Source: CAYYFX01 sp964571855 (GTDB lineage Bacteria; ARS69). Taken from it: a stretch of DNA of 64,000 nucleotides. The notes beneath the pieces were generated by a model. That model was not told where the DNA came from. It ran no database searches and saw nothing but the letters and a program-made list of their open reading frames with translations. The DNA is taken from positions 19,788 through 83,787 of the forward strand of contig CAZNDO010000017.1 in NCBI GenBank assembly GCA_964571855.1, written 5' to 3'. Positions 25,586 to 33,511 of this stretch are shown piece by piece (the stretch's first letter is position 1; each line of letters opens with the position of its first letter). A program made the translations under genes and the position numbers.

Positions 25586-27652
25586 CTAACGCAGCAGGGT
25601 CATCTTCCGGAGCGAAGTGCCGTCGGCCGTGAGCAGCCGGTAGAAGTAGGTGCCGGCCGCGAGCCGCCGGCCGGCGTCGTCGCGACCGTCCCACGCGACA
25701 CGGTGGCTGCCGGCCGGCCGCGCGCCCGCCACGAGCGTGCGCACCTTGCGCCCGGCCACATCGAAGATCGACAGCTCCGCCACGCCTTCGCGCGCGAGCT
25801 CGAAGAGGATGTCGGTGCCCGGCGAGAAGGGATTGGGCTCATTGCGGAGCCCCGCCGGCGGGCCGGCCGCCGTGACGGGCGCCGCCGTCGGGTCGGGGCC
25901 GTAGCCGAAGTCGAGAGCCGGCGCGATCTCCTCGCACGCCAGCGCGCGCGCGAAGATGTCCGGGGTCCCGGTGCCGTCCGGGTCGAACGTGGGCACGAGC
26001 CCCGCGGGCAGCGAAGCCGCGTCCACGCGCACCTCGTAGTCCCCGCCGAGCAACGCCGGGAACTGGTACGTGCCGCCCGTTCCCGTGGTCGTGGTGGCCA
26101 CGACGAGCCCGAGGGCCGGGTCGAAGAGCCGCACGGTGACGCCGACCAGCCCCGCCTCGCCCCCGTCCGGCACGCCGTCGCCGTCCGCGTCGTTCCACAC
26201 GCGCCCGGAGATCGCCGCGGTCTGGCGCGTGAACGCCCAGCGATCCGTGCGGAAGGTCACGTCGGCGCCGCTGAGGCTCACCACGGAGATCACGACGACG
26301 ATCAGTTGCCCGTTCCCGCCGGCCGACACCGGCCGCGGATCGAAGATGCCGTTGCCGCCGAAGTGGAAGGAGTTGTCGTCGAAGAAGCTCGCGAGGGGGA
26401 TGGTCACGCGCTGCCAGCCGCCGCCCGCGATCGCGCCGGGGCCGGAAGGACCGACAACGAGGTTGTACTGGAACTCGTCGTCGCCGCCGTTCGGCGTCCC
26501 GGGGATGGAGTTGTTCCCGTCGTCGTCGTCCTGCAGGTTGATCTCCAGGCGGTAGCTCTGCCCGGGGTCCGGGTTGATCCACAGCGTGAAGTGCGTGGCG
26601 TCGGAGACGTTCATGGGGTTGCCGCGGCCGAAGCCGCCGAAGAACCCCGGCGTGCCGCCGGAGCCCCAGCCGGTCTGGAGCGACACGTCGCAGCCCTGGA
26701 GAGGCGGCAGGTCCGTGAAGTTCGCGCCGATCCCGCCGCCGCCGACCGAGCCGCCGAACGAGAACCAGTTGTTGCCGAAGGGATTCCCGTGCTCCATCCC
26801 GTCGAAGAGCGTGGTGCACGCGCCGAGGTCCACGCCCGGCTCCTGGTACACGCGCACCCAGTCCACGATCAGGTGCTGCGGGAACACGGTGGTGCCGTCC
26901 GGCGGACCCGGGAGGTTCCCGCCGACCGCCATGTTGAGCAGCAAGTGGAAGCGCTCGTCGAAGGGAGCCGGGTACGGCCCGCCCGTGGAGTACCAGTTCT
27001 TCTGCTCCGCGTACTGGAAGCCGTCCACGTACCAGCGGATCGAGCAGTCGTCCCACTCCAGCGCGAACACGTGGAAGTCGTCGTGGAAGGTGCCGGAGGG
27101 CAGCGTGTACGAGTTCGACGTGAACGTGTTCGCCGGGTACGTGCCGCCGTAGTGGAGCGTGCCGAAGACGTTCGCCGGCTGGTGGCCGAGGTACTCGAGG
27201 ATGTCGATCTCGCCGCTCGCGGCCCAGGTTCCGTACACCGCATCGGTCGGGAGCATCCACAGTGCCGGCCACAGCCCCCGCCCGATGGGCATCTTCGCCC
27301 GCATCTCGATGCGCGCGTGCGTCCAGTCCCCGCGGTTCAGCGTGCGGAGCCGGGCGGACGTGTAGCTCGCCCCGCCGAAGTTCTCCTGCTTGGCCGTGAT
27401 CGTGAGGAGGCCGCCACCCAGGGTGGCGTTCTCGGCGCGGTAGTACTGGAGCTCGTTGTTCCCCCAGCCGCACAGCGACGGGCAGCCCGTGCCGATCTGG
27501 GGCTCCCACTTGGACGTGTCGAGCTGCGTGCCGTCGAACTCGTCCGACCACACCAGCTCCCAGTCCGCCCGCGCGGGGGCGGCGGAAGCGAGGGCGAGGG
27601 CGGCGACGGCGGCAGCGGGAACGACGAGCCGCGGTCCGAGGTGCAGGAACAT
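25586..27652 (-). CDS. Secreted GH16 endo-beta-glucanase (laminarinase type), multidomain
   Basis: Protein of 688 residues. Signal peptide 1-29, then the GH16 catalytic domain to about residue 290 with WSDEFDG at the start and the active site GEIDILE (nucleophile Glu148, Asp150, acid/base Glu153). Next is a beta-sandwich of about 180 residues (CTTLFDGMEHGNPFGNNW...), a SdrD/Cna-B-like domain (SGRVWNDADGDGVPDGGEAG) and a FlgD-like Ig end (LSIFDVAGRKVRTLVAG). GH16 enzymes with this motif usually cut beta-1,3- or mixed-linkage glucan. ATG 27652 has GGAGG upstream. The promoter carries operator site C with a perfect TATAAT, linking it to the ROK regulon. Confidence 0.92.
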   Translation of the reverse strand: MFLHLGPRLVVPAAAVAALALASAAPARADWELVWSDEFDGTQLDTSKWEPQIGTGCPSLCGWGNNELQYYRAENATLGGGLLTITAKQENFGGASYTSARLRTLNRGDWTHARIEMRAKMPIGRGLWPALWMLPTDAVYGTWAASGEIDILEYLGHQPANVFGTLHYGGTYPANTFTSNSYTLPSGTFHDDFHVFALEWDDCSIRWYVDGFQYAEQKNWYSTGGPYPAPFDERFHLLLNMAVGGNLPGPPDGTTVFPQHLIVDWVRVYQEPGVDLGACTTLFDGMEHGNPFGNNWFSFGGSVGGGGIGANFTDLPPLQGCDVSLQTGWGSGGTPGFFGGFGRGNPMNVSDATHFTLWINPDPGQSYRLEINLQDDDDGNNSIPGTPNGGDDEFQYNLVVGPSGPGAIAGGGWQRVTIPLASFFDDNSFHFGGNGIFDPRPVSAGGNGQLIVVVISVVSLSGADVTFRTDRWAFTRQTAAISGRVWNDADGDGVPDGGEAGLVGVTVRLFDPALGLVVATTTTGTGGTYQFPALLGGDYEVRVDAASLPAGLVPTFDPDGTGTPDIFARALACEEIAPALDFGYGPDPTAAPVTAAGPPAGLRNEPNPFSPGTDILFELAREGVAELSIFDVAGRKVRTLVAGARPAGSHRVAWDGRDDAGRRLAAGTYFYRLLTADGTSLRKMTLLR

Positions 27653-27700
27653 GCGATGCCTCCGGCGGGCGGGCGAAGGTCCGGGGGAAGAACCGGGGGG

Positions 27701-27732
27701 ATTATACACTTCGTGCGGCCTGCGAACAAAGT
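27701..27732 (-). promoter_or_regulatory. GH16 promoter with palindromic operator (site C)
   Basis: On the minus strand TTGTTC (27724-27729) and a perfect TATAAT (27701-27706) are separated by 17 bases. The 25-bp palindrome at 27708-27732 (plus strand ACTTCGTGCG, five bases, CGAACAAAGT) covers the -35 and spacer. Same right arm as site A, and the same promoter geometry as the plus promoter at site B. Confidence 0.78.
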
Positions 27733-27769
27733 GTCGCGAGGGAGCAGGCGGCGGCGAGCCGGGGCAAGG

Positions 27770-28597
27770 TCAACCCGGTCCCCCGCCGGCCCCTTTCCAT
27801 GACTCACCGGGAAGAAGCGGTGCGAGCCTCGTGAGGACGTACTCGGCGGCCGCTCCGGGATCCCAGGTCGTACCGGTGGCGAGCAGCGGTCCGATGTCCC
27901 CTTGGAACACGCGGTCCTCGAGCTTCTCGTGCAGGTTCCGCTCGAACTCCGCGCGAGAGACGCGCAGGCCGTCGTTTTCGAGGTACCGCAGGAAGCAACG
28001 GACGAGTCTTCCGGCGTCCACGTCGAGCGAGCGGGCCAGCGCCCAGAGGTCGAACAGGTCCCGGCCCTTCCTGCGTTGATACAGGGCACGCAGCTTCGTG
28101 CCAAGGAGCTCGTCGAGCTCGAAGGTGGTGACGTCGGCGCGCCCGCTCCACCAGCGACTGGGAACCTCGAATGGGCGGCGGGCGAGGCCCAGCACCGACA
28201 TGTGTTCGCGGGAGTTGATCTCCACCTTGAGCCGCTTCGTCTGGACGGGCGCGATCTCGGTCAGGAAGCCGTAGTGGAGCGTGACGCGCCCGTGCCCCTG
28301 CTTCCAACGCGGCGTTCCGAGCCACGGATCGAGTCGTTCGTGGACTGCATCCAGGACCGCTCCGATGGGACCTGGCTCGACCTGGACGAGATCGATGTCC
28401 TCCGAGTACCGCGCCGGCGAGTCGAGGAAGAGCTTGTGCAGCGCGGTCCCGCCCCGGAAGGCGACCACCCGCTGCAGCACCTCGGCGGAGTACAGCTCGA
28501 CGAGCGCTCGCGAAAGGACAAGATCCTGCTCGACGTGCTCGTCGAGCGCCCACGGTGCCCTCACGCGCCACTCGGTGATGAAGGCGCGTTGGATCAA
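27770..28597 (-). CDS. abiEii: AbiEii-type nucleotidyltransferase toxin
   Basis: Protein of 275 residues. It opens with the family start (IQRAFITEWRVRAPW, then HVEQDLVLSRALVE) and has the nucleotidyltransferase motifs FRGGTALHKLF (49-55) and YSEDIDLV (Asp67, Asp69). AbiEii is the toxin of type IV AbiE systems that block growth on phage infection, in related MenA enzymes by adding nucleotides to tRNA. The start is a TTG at 28597 overlapping the antitoxin stop (TTGA). It is supported by the family N-terminus; a longer frame has no recognisable sequence. Confidence 0.93.
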   Translation of the reverse strand: MIQRAFITEWRVRAPWALDEHVEQDLVLSRALVELYSAEVLQRVVAFRGGTALHKLFLDSPARYSEDIDLVQVEPGPIGAVLDAVHERLDPWLGTPRWKQGHGRVTLHYGFLTEIAPVQTKRLKVEINSREHMSVLGLARRPFEVPSRWWSGRADVTTFELDELLGTKLRALYQRRKGRDLFDLWALARSLDVDAGRLVRCFLRYLENDGLRVSRAEFERNLHEKLEDRVFQGDIGPLLATGTTWDPGAAAEYVLTRLAPLLPGESWKGAGGGPG

Positions 28598-29445
28598 CCG
28601 TCCACCTCGACTCGCTCGTTGACGACCACGCGCCAGCGTCGATCGATGGGGCACCCCTTCCCCGGTCGACCCGGTCGGAGCACCGTGCTCCTGGGGGCCG
28701 CGCGCGCGACCAGCTCCGAAAGGGCCTTCGTCCGCTCACAGGCGCCGATGAGGTCGAGGACGTATCCGAGTCGCTGCGCGTGCACGAGTTCGCCATTCGC
28801 GGTGGCCGCCTCGGCGAGCCGACGGGCGTCGAGCCTCTCCGCAAGGTCCGCGAGGATCGTGGCCACGTTCCCGAGCCCCCCTGCCGAAGGCGCGTAGCGC
28901 AGGAGATCGATCGCGGTCGCCTCCGGCGTGGAGACCCGCATGCTGCTGGTTTCGGTCTTCAGCCGCACGGTCGGAGTGCGCTCGAGATGGCGCTTGCCCA
29001 GGAACCTGATCCGCGTTCTTCCCGCCACGACGACTCTGGCGGCCTGCTTCGTGACGACCTGGAACTCCTGAGGCTGCTGGTGTGCGGCGCCATACAAGCC
29101 CGCGGCGGACAGCCCCCCGACGTAGTAGCTCTTGCCGAGGTGGCGCATGAGGTCGTCGATGAACCAGGAGGGCGGCGGAGCTCCGGCGGACCGGTACTCC
29201 ACAGGAACGATGACATAGAAGCCGCGCTTCGGGACGGCGAGCCGTCCCCGGGCGGACAGTCTCAGCACCGCCTTCTTGAGCATGACGGCGCTCGTTCCGA
29301 GCGCGGCGAGTGCGTCGGCGCGATCGAACGTGTAGCGCCCCGCAGCCTGCAGGTCGTCCACCCGTTCGCTCAGCGATCGGTATCCGGGCCGGCGACTCCG
29401 CACAGGCGCCTCCGCGAACGTCGGCGAACGCAGAACGTACCCCAT
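28594..29445 (-). CDS. abiEi: AbiEi-type antitoxin and transcriptional autorepressor
   Basis: Protein of about 283 residues. An N-terminal winged-helix region (YTFDRADALAALGTSAVMLKKAV, GRLAVPKRGFYVIVPVEYR) is followed by the AbiEi core (WFIDDLMRHLGKSYYVGGLSAAGLYGA, RIRFLGKRHLERTPT, VSTPEATAIDLLRY). AbiEi neutralises AbiEii and represses the operon. ATG 29445 is preferred because AAAGG lies six bases upstream; ATG 29490 would add 15 residues but has no clear ribosome site. A TTGACA on the minus strand at 29508-29513 may be the -35. Toxin and antitoxin are coupled by TTGA. Confidence 0.9.
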   Translation of the reverse strand: MGYVLRSPTFAEAPVRSRRPGYRSLSERVDDLQAAGRYTFDRADALAALGTSAVMLKKAVLRLSARGRLAVPKRGFYVIVPVEYRSAGAPPPSWFIDDLMRHLGKSYYVGGLSAAGLYGAAHQQPQEFQVVTKQAARVVVAGRTRIRFLGKRHLERTPTVRLKTETSSMRVSTPEATAIDLLRYAPSAGGLGNVATILADLAERLDARRLAEAATANGELVHAQRLGYVLDLIGACERTKALSELVARAAPRSTVLRPGRPGKGCPIDRRWRVVVNERVEVDG

Positions 29446-29594
29446 TTGGGGCCTTTCTGCAATCGATGTGGACACGTTCGTTGGCGGCATGATCCGGACT
29501 CCCCAAGTGTCAATCGAGTGATCCGCGGAGAACCTCGCGTTCGCGGAACGTCCCGCGACGCGGCCGTTCTTCTCGAACAGGATCGGGTCGGCCC

Positions 29595-29918
29595 CTAGAC
29601 CGACAAGGCCCGTCTCGCCCGCCGCGGCCCGGCCCGCAGCAGCGCTTCCTTGTCCACCTTCCGCATCCGCTTGATCCGCGCCTCCAGCCGCAGCGCCGCT
29701 TCACGCGTGGGAACGCCGACGGTGAGCACGAGCTGCAGCGGTCCGCGGCCGCGCAGGTACTTCGCGCCGCGCGGGCTGCCGGACGCATGCTCGGCGACGC
29801 GTCGCGGCACGTCCTTGGCGATGCCCGTGTACAGGGAGCCGTCCCGGCAGCGGAGGATGTAGACGCTCCACCCGGTGCGCGGATGCTGCACGGGGCGGGA
29901 GCGCGCGGACGGCGGCAT
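29595..29918 (-). CDS. GIY-YIG nuclease-like small protein (UPF0213/YhbQ type)
   Basis: Protein of 107 residues with the GIY-YIG start VYILRCRDGSLYTGIAKDV and the following RVAEHASG...GAKYLRGRGP, ending in a basic helix (RIKRMRKVDKEALL). These single-domain proteins are small nuclease-fold proteins whose physiological substrate is unclear. It stands alone on the minus strand, downstream of the AbiE promoter region and separate from it. Confidence 0.88.
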   Translation of the reverse strand: MPPSARSRPVQHPRTGWSVYILRCRDGSLYTGIAKDVPRRVAEHASGSPRGAKYLRGRGPLQLVLTVGVPTREAALRLEARIKRMRKVDKEALLRAGPRRARRALSV

Positions 29919-29967
29919 CCCGTGACCCTAGCAGGCCGTTCCGCTACGGGCTACGGCCCGGGCGGGA

Positions 29968-29997
29968 GCCCCGCCGCGCCCCCGGACGCGGCGGGGC
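29968..29997 (-). terminator. GC-rich hairpin downstream of the propeller protein gene
   Basis: A perfect 11-base stem, GCCCCGCCGCG (29968-29978) with CGCGGCGGGGC (29987-29997), lies 23 bases past the stop of the minus gene ending at 30020. No clear U run follows on the minus strand. A second weaker arm pair (GTGAGG at 30001, CCTCAC at 30023) overlaps the stop codon. Confidence 0.5.
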
Positions 29998-30019
29998 CAT
30001 GTGAGGCTGATTCGTACAA

Positions 30020-32374
30020 TCACCTCACAACGATCATCCGGCGCCCGACGCTCGCCCCCGCCCCTTCGAGTCGGTAGAAGTAGACGCCGTTCGAGACCGC
30101 CCGACCGTCGTCCCCGGTGCCGTCCCATTGCACTTCGTGGCGACCCGCTGCCGTCCGCGCGTCGACCAACCGGCGCACCGCGCGCCCGGCCACGTCGTAG
30201 ACAGTCAGCCGGGTCGTCGCGGCCGCGGGACTCGACCAGGCGATCACGGTCGAGGCGCGGAAGGGGTTGGGCCGGTTCTGCTCGAGGGTCAGCGCCGGCG
30301 CCGTGAACGCGCCGGCAACCGACGTCGGGTTGGAGGTCTCGACCGTCAGCACCGCGATCCCGCGGCCGATCACGCTCATCCAGAGCTCGTAGCCACCGGG
30401 GAGCGACTTCACCTCCATGTCGACGAGCGGACCATCGGGGAAGTCCGTGAACGAACCCGGGGTCTGCGGGAAGACCTGGGCGATCGCGCCGTCCCACGAG
30501 AAGAGCCCCCGCCCCTCCGCGGGGAAGGCGCTGTCGTAGGTCATCCACACCTTTCCGTCCGGTGACACCTGTTCCGGGTAGACGTAGTCCCCCGGGAACG
30601 GCCACCCCAGGTGGCTCTGCCACACTTCGTGCGTGCCGGTCGTCGGGTCGACGCGATAGAGCAACCCTCCGTTCGCGCCGGTCCCGGCTACCCAGCATGC
30701 GCCATCCCCGGCCACCGCGAGGCCCTCGAAGAACGAGGTCAACTCCGGGAAGTCCTCGACCCCGCGCGAGAAGCTGTAGCTCCCGTCGGTCCGGAGGATC
30801 CTCCATCCCTCGTTGGCCCACACGGTGCCCGGGCGCGACGGATCGACCTGCAGCCTGCCGCTCCACCCGCCGGTGTCGATCTGGTTGAACGCGCCCCCCT
30901 CGAAGATCCCCAGGCCGCCGTAGTGCCCCATGCCCCACAGCCGCCCGAGCGAGTCCTCGACGTACGCCTCCATCTGGTCGAATCCGCCCGGGATCTCGTT
31001 CCAGGTCGTCCCGTCGTACTCGTGGGTGAATGTGTTGATCGGGTTGGCCACGACCTGGCCGTTCGAAGCCCGGACGTGGACGGCCTCGCTCTGCGGCGCG
31101 CCGGGCCAGGGCCACGGTTCCGTCAGCCCGTACCCCAGTTGATTGACGAAGCCGGTCCACCGCTCCCCGTCGAACCTCACCATTCCGCCCACACCGGGGG
31201 ATGCGTTCGCGGTCGCGTACACGTCGCCGGTCGCGGCGTCGATCGCAAGGTCCTGGTTGAAGAGATCGAACTGGCTCGTGTTGGTGATGCGGTAGCGCTG
31301 CCAGGATCCGGTGATCGCGTCGCGTCGCACCGCGCCTCCCGTGCCCTGCCCGCACAGCCAGATGTTGCCCTCGGCGTCGATGTCCAGGTCCTCGATGAAG
31401 CCGCTGTGCGGCACCGGCCCGAGGTCGGTCCACGCCGTGCCGTTGAACCGGTACAGGTTCCCGTATCCGTTCACGACGAGCGCCTGCAGGTTGCCGAATG
31501 CCCGCAGCGCGGCGATCCCGACCTGCGGGTGCATGGGCGGCAATGGGGGCGTGATCCAGGTCCCGTCCGGCCGGATGCAGTCGAGCGTCTCCTCGCCCTG
31601 GATGCCGATCCACCGTTGCATCCAGAGATTCCCCTTGTCGTCGACCGAATCGAGCGACACCAGATGCGACGGATTGCCGGAGGTCGCCGGGAAGCTGTCC
31701 CAGGTCTGCGTGATGCTGTTCCAGCGCTCCATGGGCGAGAAGCCCTCGCCGGACGCCCAGAGGTAGTACCCCCCGCCGGTCCTCGCCTGGGCCGCGATCT
31801 TGAGGCCGCCATGCCCGTCGATGTGGACCCAGGTGTCGGTGCCCGGGTCGTAGCGGGTCAAGCCGCCCCCGGCCCAGGCCGACCCGCTAGCGGAAATCCA
31901 GAGGGTGCCGTCCGGGGCAAGCGAGATGTCCTGCGTCACGCCTCCCGGCAATGCCGAGTTCCCCGGGCCGTACCTCACGAGCGAACCAGGGCCCGCGGCC
32001 AGGTTCATCCTGAGCACGCCGCGCCAGGTCCCCAGCCACAGATTCCCCTGGCCGTCTTCCACGATGTCGTTCACGCGCGCGACCCCGACCTCGTACTCGC
32101 TCCCGATCACCGGGTAGTCGACGTTCGAGACGTTCATCCACCGGTTCTCCGCCTGGATGAACTTCGCGACCCCGCCCTCCTCCTGGAGCGCGTCATACCC
32201 GCCGATCCACGGATCGCCGTCCGGCCCGATCCAGATCGCATGGTTGAAGTCCCCCTGGATCCCGGTATTCCCGGGGCGGTAGTAGCGCCAAGCGAAGGAA
32301 TCGGCGGCGACCGACTGGGTGGCAGCCGTGACGAGTAGTGCAGCACAGGAAAACGCGCGGTACGGATCTCTCAT
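30020..32374 (-). CDS. Secreted beta-propeller protein (two-component-regulator propeller repeats) with FlgD-like end
   Basis: Protein of 784 residues. Signal peptide to about SVAADS, then many blade motifs of the Reg_prop kind: DIVEDGQGNLWLGTWRGVL, DISLAPDGTLWISASGSAW, LDIDAEGNIWLCGQGTG. The last 90 residues are a FlgD-like Ig module (LTVYDVAGRAVRRLVDA, WDGTGDDG, GVYFYRLEG). The propeller resembles the sensor domain of hybrid two-component regulators, but there is no kinase, so this is a free secreted or surface form. ATG 32374 is chosen because it gives a clean signal peptide. I see no operon partner; the next gene upstream, a ConA-like protein, is 198 bases away with a hairpin-free gap. 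Confidence 0.8.
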   Translation of the reverse strand: MRDPYRAFSCAALLVTAATQSVAADSFAWRYYRPGNTGIQGDFNHAIWIGPDGDPWIGGYDALQEEGGVAKFIQAENRWMNVSNVDYPVIGSEYEVGVARVNDIVEDGQGNLWLGTWRGVLRMNLAAGPGSLVRYGPGNSALPGGVTQDISLAPDGTLWISASGSAWAGGGLTRYDPGTDTWVHIDGHGGLKIAAQARTGGGYYLWASGEGFSPMERWNSITQTWDSFPATSGNPSHLVSLDSVDDKGNLWMQRWIGIQGEETLDCIRPDGTWITPPLPPMHPQVGIAALRAFGNLQALVVNGYGNLYRFNGTAWTDLGPVPHSGFIEDLDIDAEGNIWLCGQGTGGAVRRDAITGSWQRYRITNTSQFDLFNQDLAIDAATGDVYATANASPGVGGMVRFDGERWTGFVNQLGYGLTEPWPWPGAPQSEAVHVRASNGQVVANPINTFTHEYDGTTWNEIPGGFDQMEAYVEDSLGRLWGMGHYGGLGIFEGGAFNQIDTGGWSGRLQVDPSRPGTVWANEGWRILRTDGSYSFSRGVEDFPELTSFFEGLAVAGDGACWVAGTGANGGLLYRVDPTTGTHEVWQSHLGWPFPGDYVYPEQVSPDGKVWMTYDSAFPAEGRGLFSWDGAIAQVFPQTPGSFTDFPDGPLVDMEVKSLPGGYELWMSVIGRGIAVLTVETSNPTSVAGAFTAPALTLEQNRPNPFRASTVIAWSSPAAATTRLTVYDVAGRAVRRLVDARTAAGRHEVQWDGTGDDGRAVSNGVYFYRLEGAGASVGRRMIVVR

Positions 32375-32572
32375 CGTGTCTTCCCCGTCACTCGAGCTGG
32401 GTGGAATGCCAGCCAACGCCGGGAGTGCGCCGACGCCTGACGGCAACGCCCGGGGTGATCACTCCTGGACCCGTGCACAGCGCCGCACAATACCTGATGG
32501 ATGGATCCGGAACTACGGACGGCGGCGCGACGGCGGAGATACCGGGCAGGGAAGGCAGCCTGTCATGCGGTG

Positions 32573-33283
32573 TCAGCGATACAGCGCCTTGACACGACCC
32601 CATCGCGCCACCGCCACCGCCTCCCCGGCGCCCGTGGCTGCTCCCTGCCGGAACCGGTAGTAGGTGACCTCGGCCCGCGCATTCGCCGCCCCCGTCACGT
32701 CGCCGATGTGGATTCGGTTCAGGCCAAGCGCAAGCCCCGTGGGGTCCGAGGAGATCAGGGCGCCGTCCACGAAGTACTCGAGCGTGGAGGGCGGGGTCCA
32801 CTCCATCCGGTAGTCGTGGAACTGGGTGTTGTCGTACGCGGTGGTGAGAACCGTGCCCACGACGTTCCGGATCGCACCGGGCAAGATCCCCAGCTGCCAG
32901 AGCGAGACCCCGTCCCCGAATCCAACCGCGAAGCCACCGCCGATGAACGCGCCTCCGTCGTGCTCCGACTCCAGGACCCGTGCCCGGAACTCGATGACGA
33001 GAGGCTCGGATGGGGACACACTCCCGCCCCGCGCGTAGAACGAGGTGGTCCCGCCGGCCGCACCGAGTTCATAGGGCATGGTGTCCACCGAGAGGACGCC
33101 CCCGGCAGCGCTCCACGTGGGAGACTCCGCGGCCGGCACGCCCGAAGTGGAGTAGGTCCAACCTTGCGCCGACGGCAGGGACGCGAAGTCGAGGCTGACA
33201 TCCGTGGCGTGCGCCTGACCGGACAGCAGGGTGAGGGCGAGCAGCGCACCGGCGACTGCGCCGCCCGGTTGATGGGAATTCAA
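32573..33283 (-). CDS. Secreted ConA-like/LamG-type lectin-fold protein with C-terminal tag
   Basis: Protein of 236 residues. Signal peptide to about AHATD, then a concanavalin-like sandwich of the kind found in LamG and DUF1080 proteins (LVIEFRARVLESEHDGG, FHDYRMEWTPPSTLEYFVDG, NRIHIGDVTG). It ends ARWGRVKALYR, similar to the end of the protein at 23327-23977. The TTG at 33283 is chosen as start because AGGAG lies eight bases upstream and a clean signal peptide follows; a GTG at 33301 is the longer alternative. Ligand unknown. Confidence 0.68.
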   Translation of the reverse strand: MNSHQPGGAVAGALLALTLLSGQAHATDVSLDFASLPSAQGWTYSTSGVPAAESPTWSAAGGVLSVDTMPYELGAAGGTTSFYARGGSVSPSEPLVIEFRARVLESEHDGGAFIGGGFAVGFGDGVSLWQLGILPGAIRNVVGTVLTTAYDNTQFHDYRMEWTPPSTLEYFVDGALISSDPTGLALGLNRIHIGDVTGAANARAEVTYYRFRQGAATGAGEAVAVARWGRVKALYR

Positions 33284-33511
33284 GGTCCAGCTCCTGGACA
33301 CTGGGAACGGCTAGAGGATCCCTGGGATCAGGGACCGGCAAGTCTGCGATGGCGAGCCCTGCCGGATCAAGGGAGGTGGCGTGGCGGCATGGTCGTCACC
33401 GCAGCCGGCCGTTCCGCCACGCCCGCCTCGGCGGCGGAGGTTGTACGCGCTCCAGGCGGTGCGCGGGCGCTCCCCTGAGCGCGCGTGGGAGCCGGATCTC
33501 GGCATCGGCTA

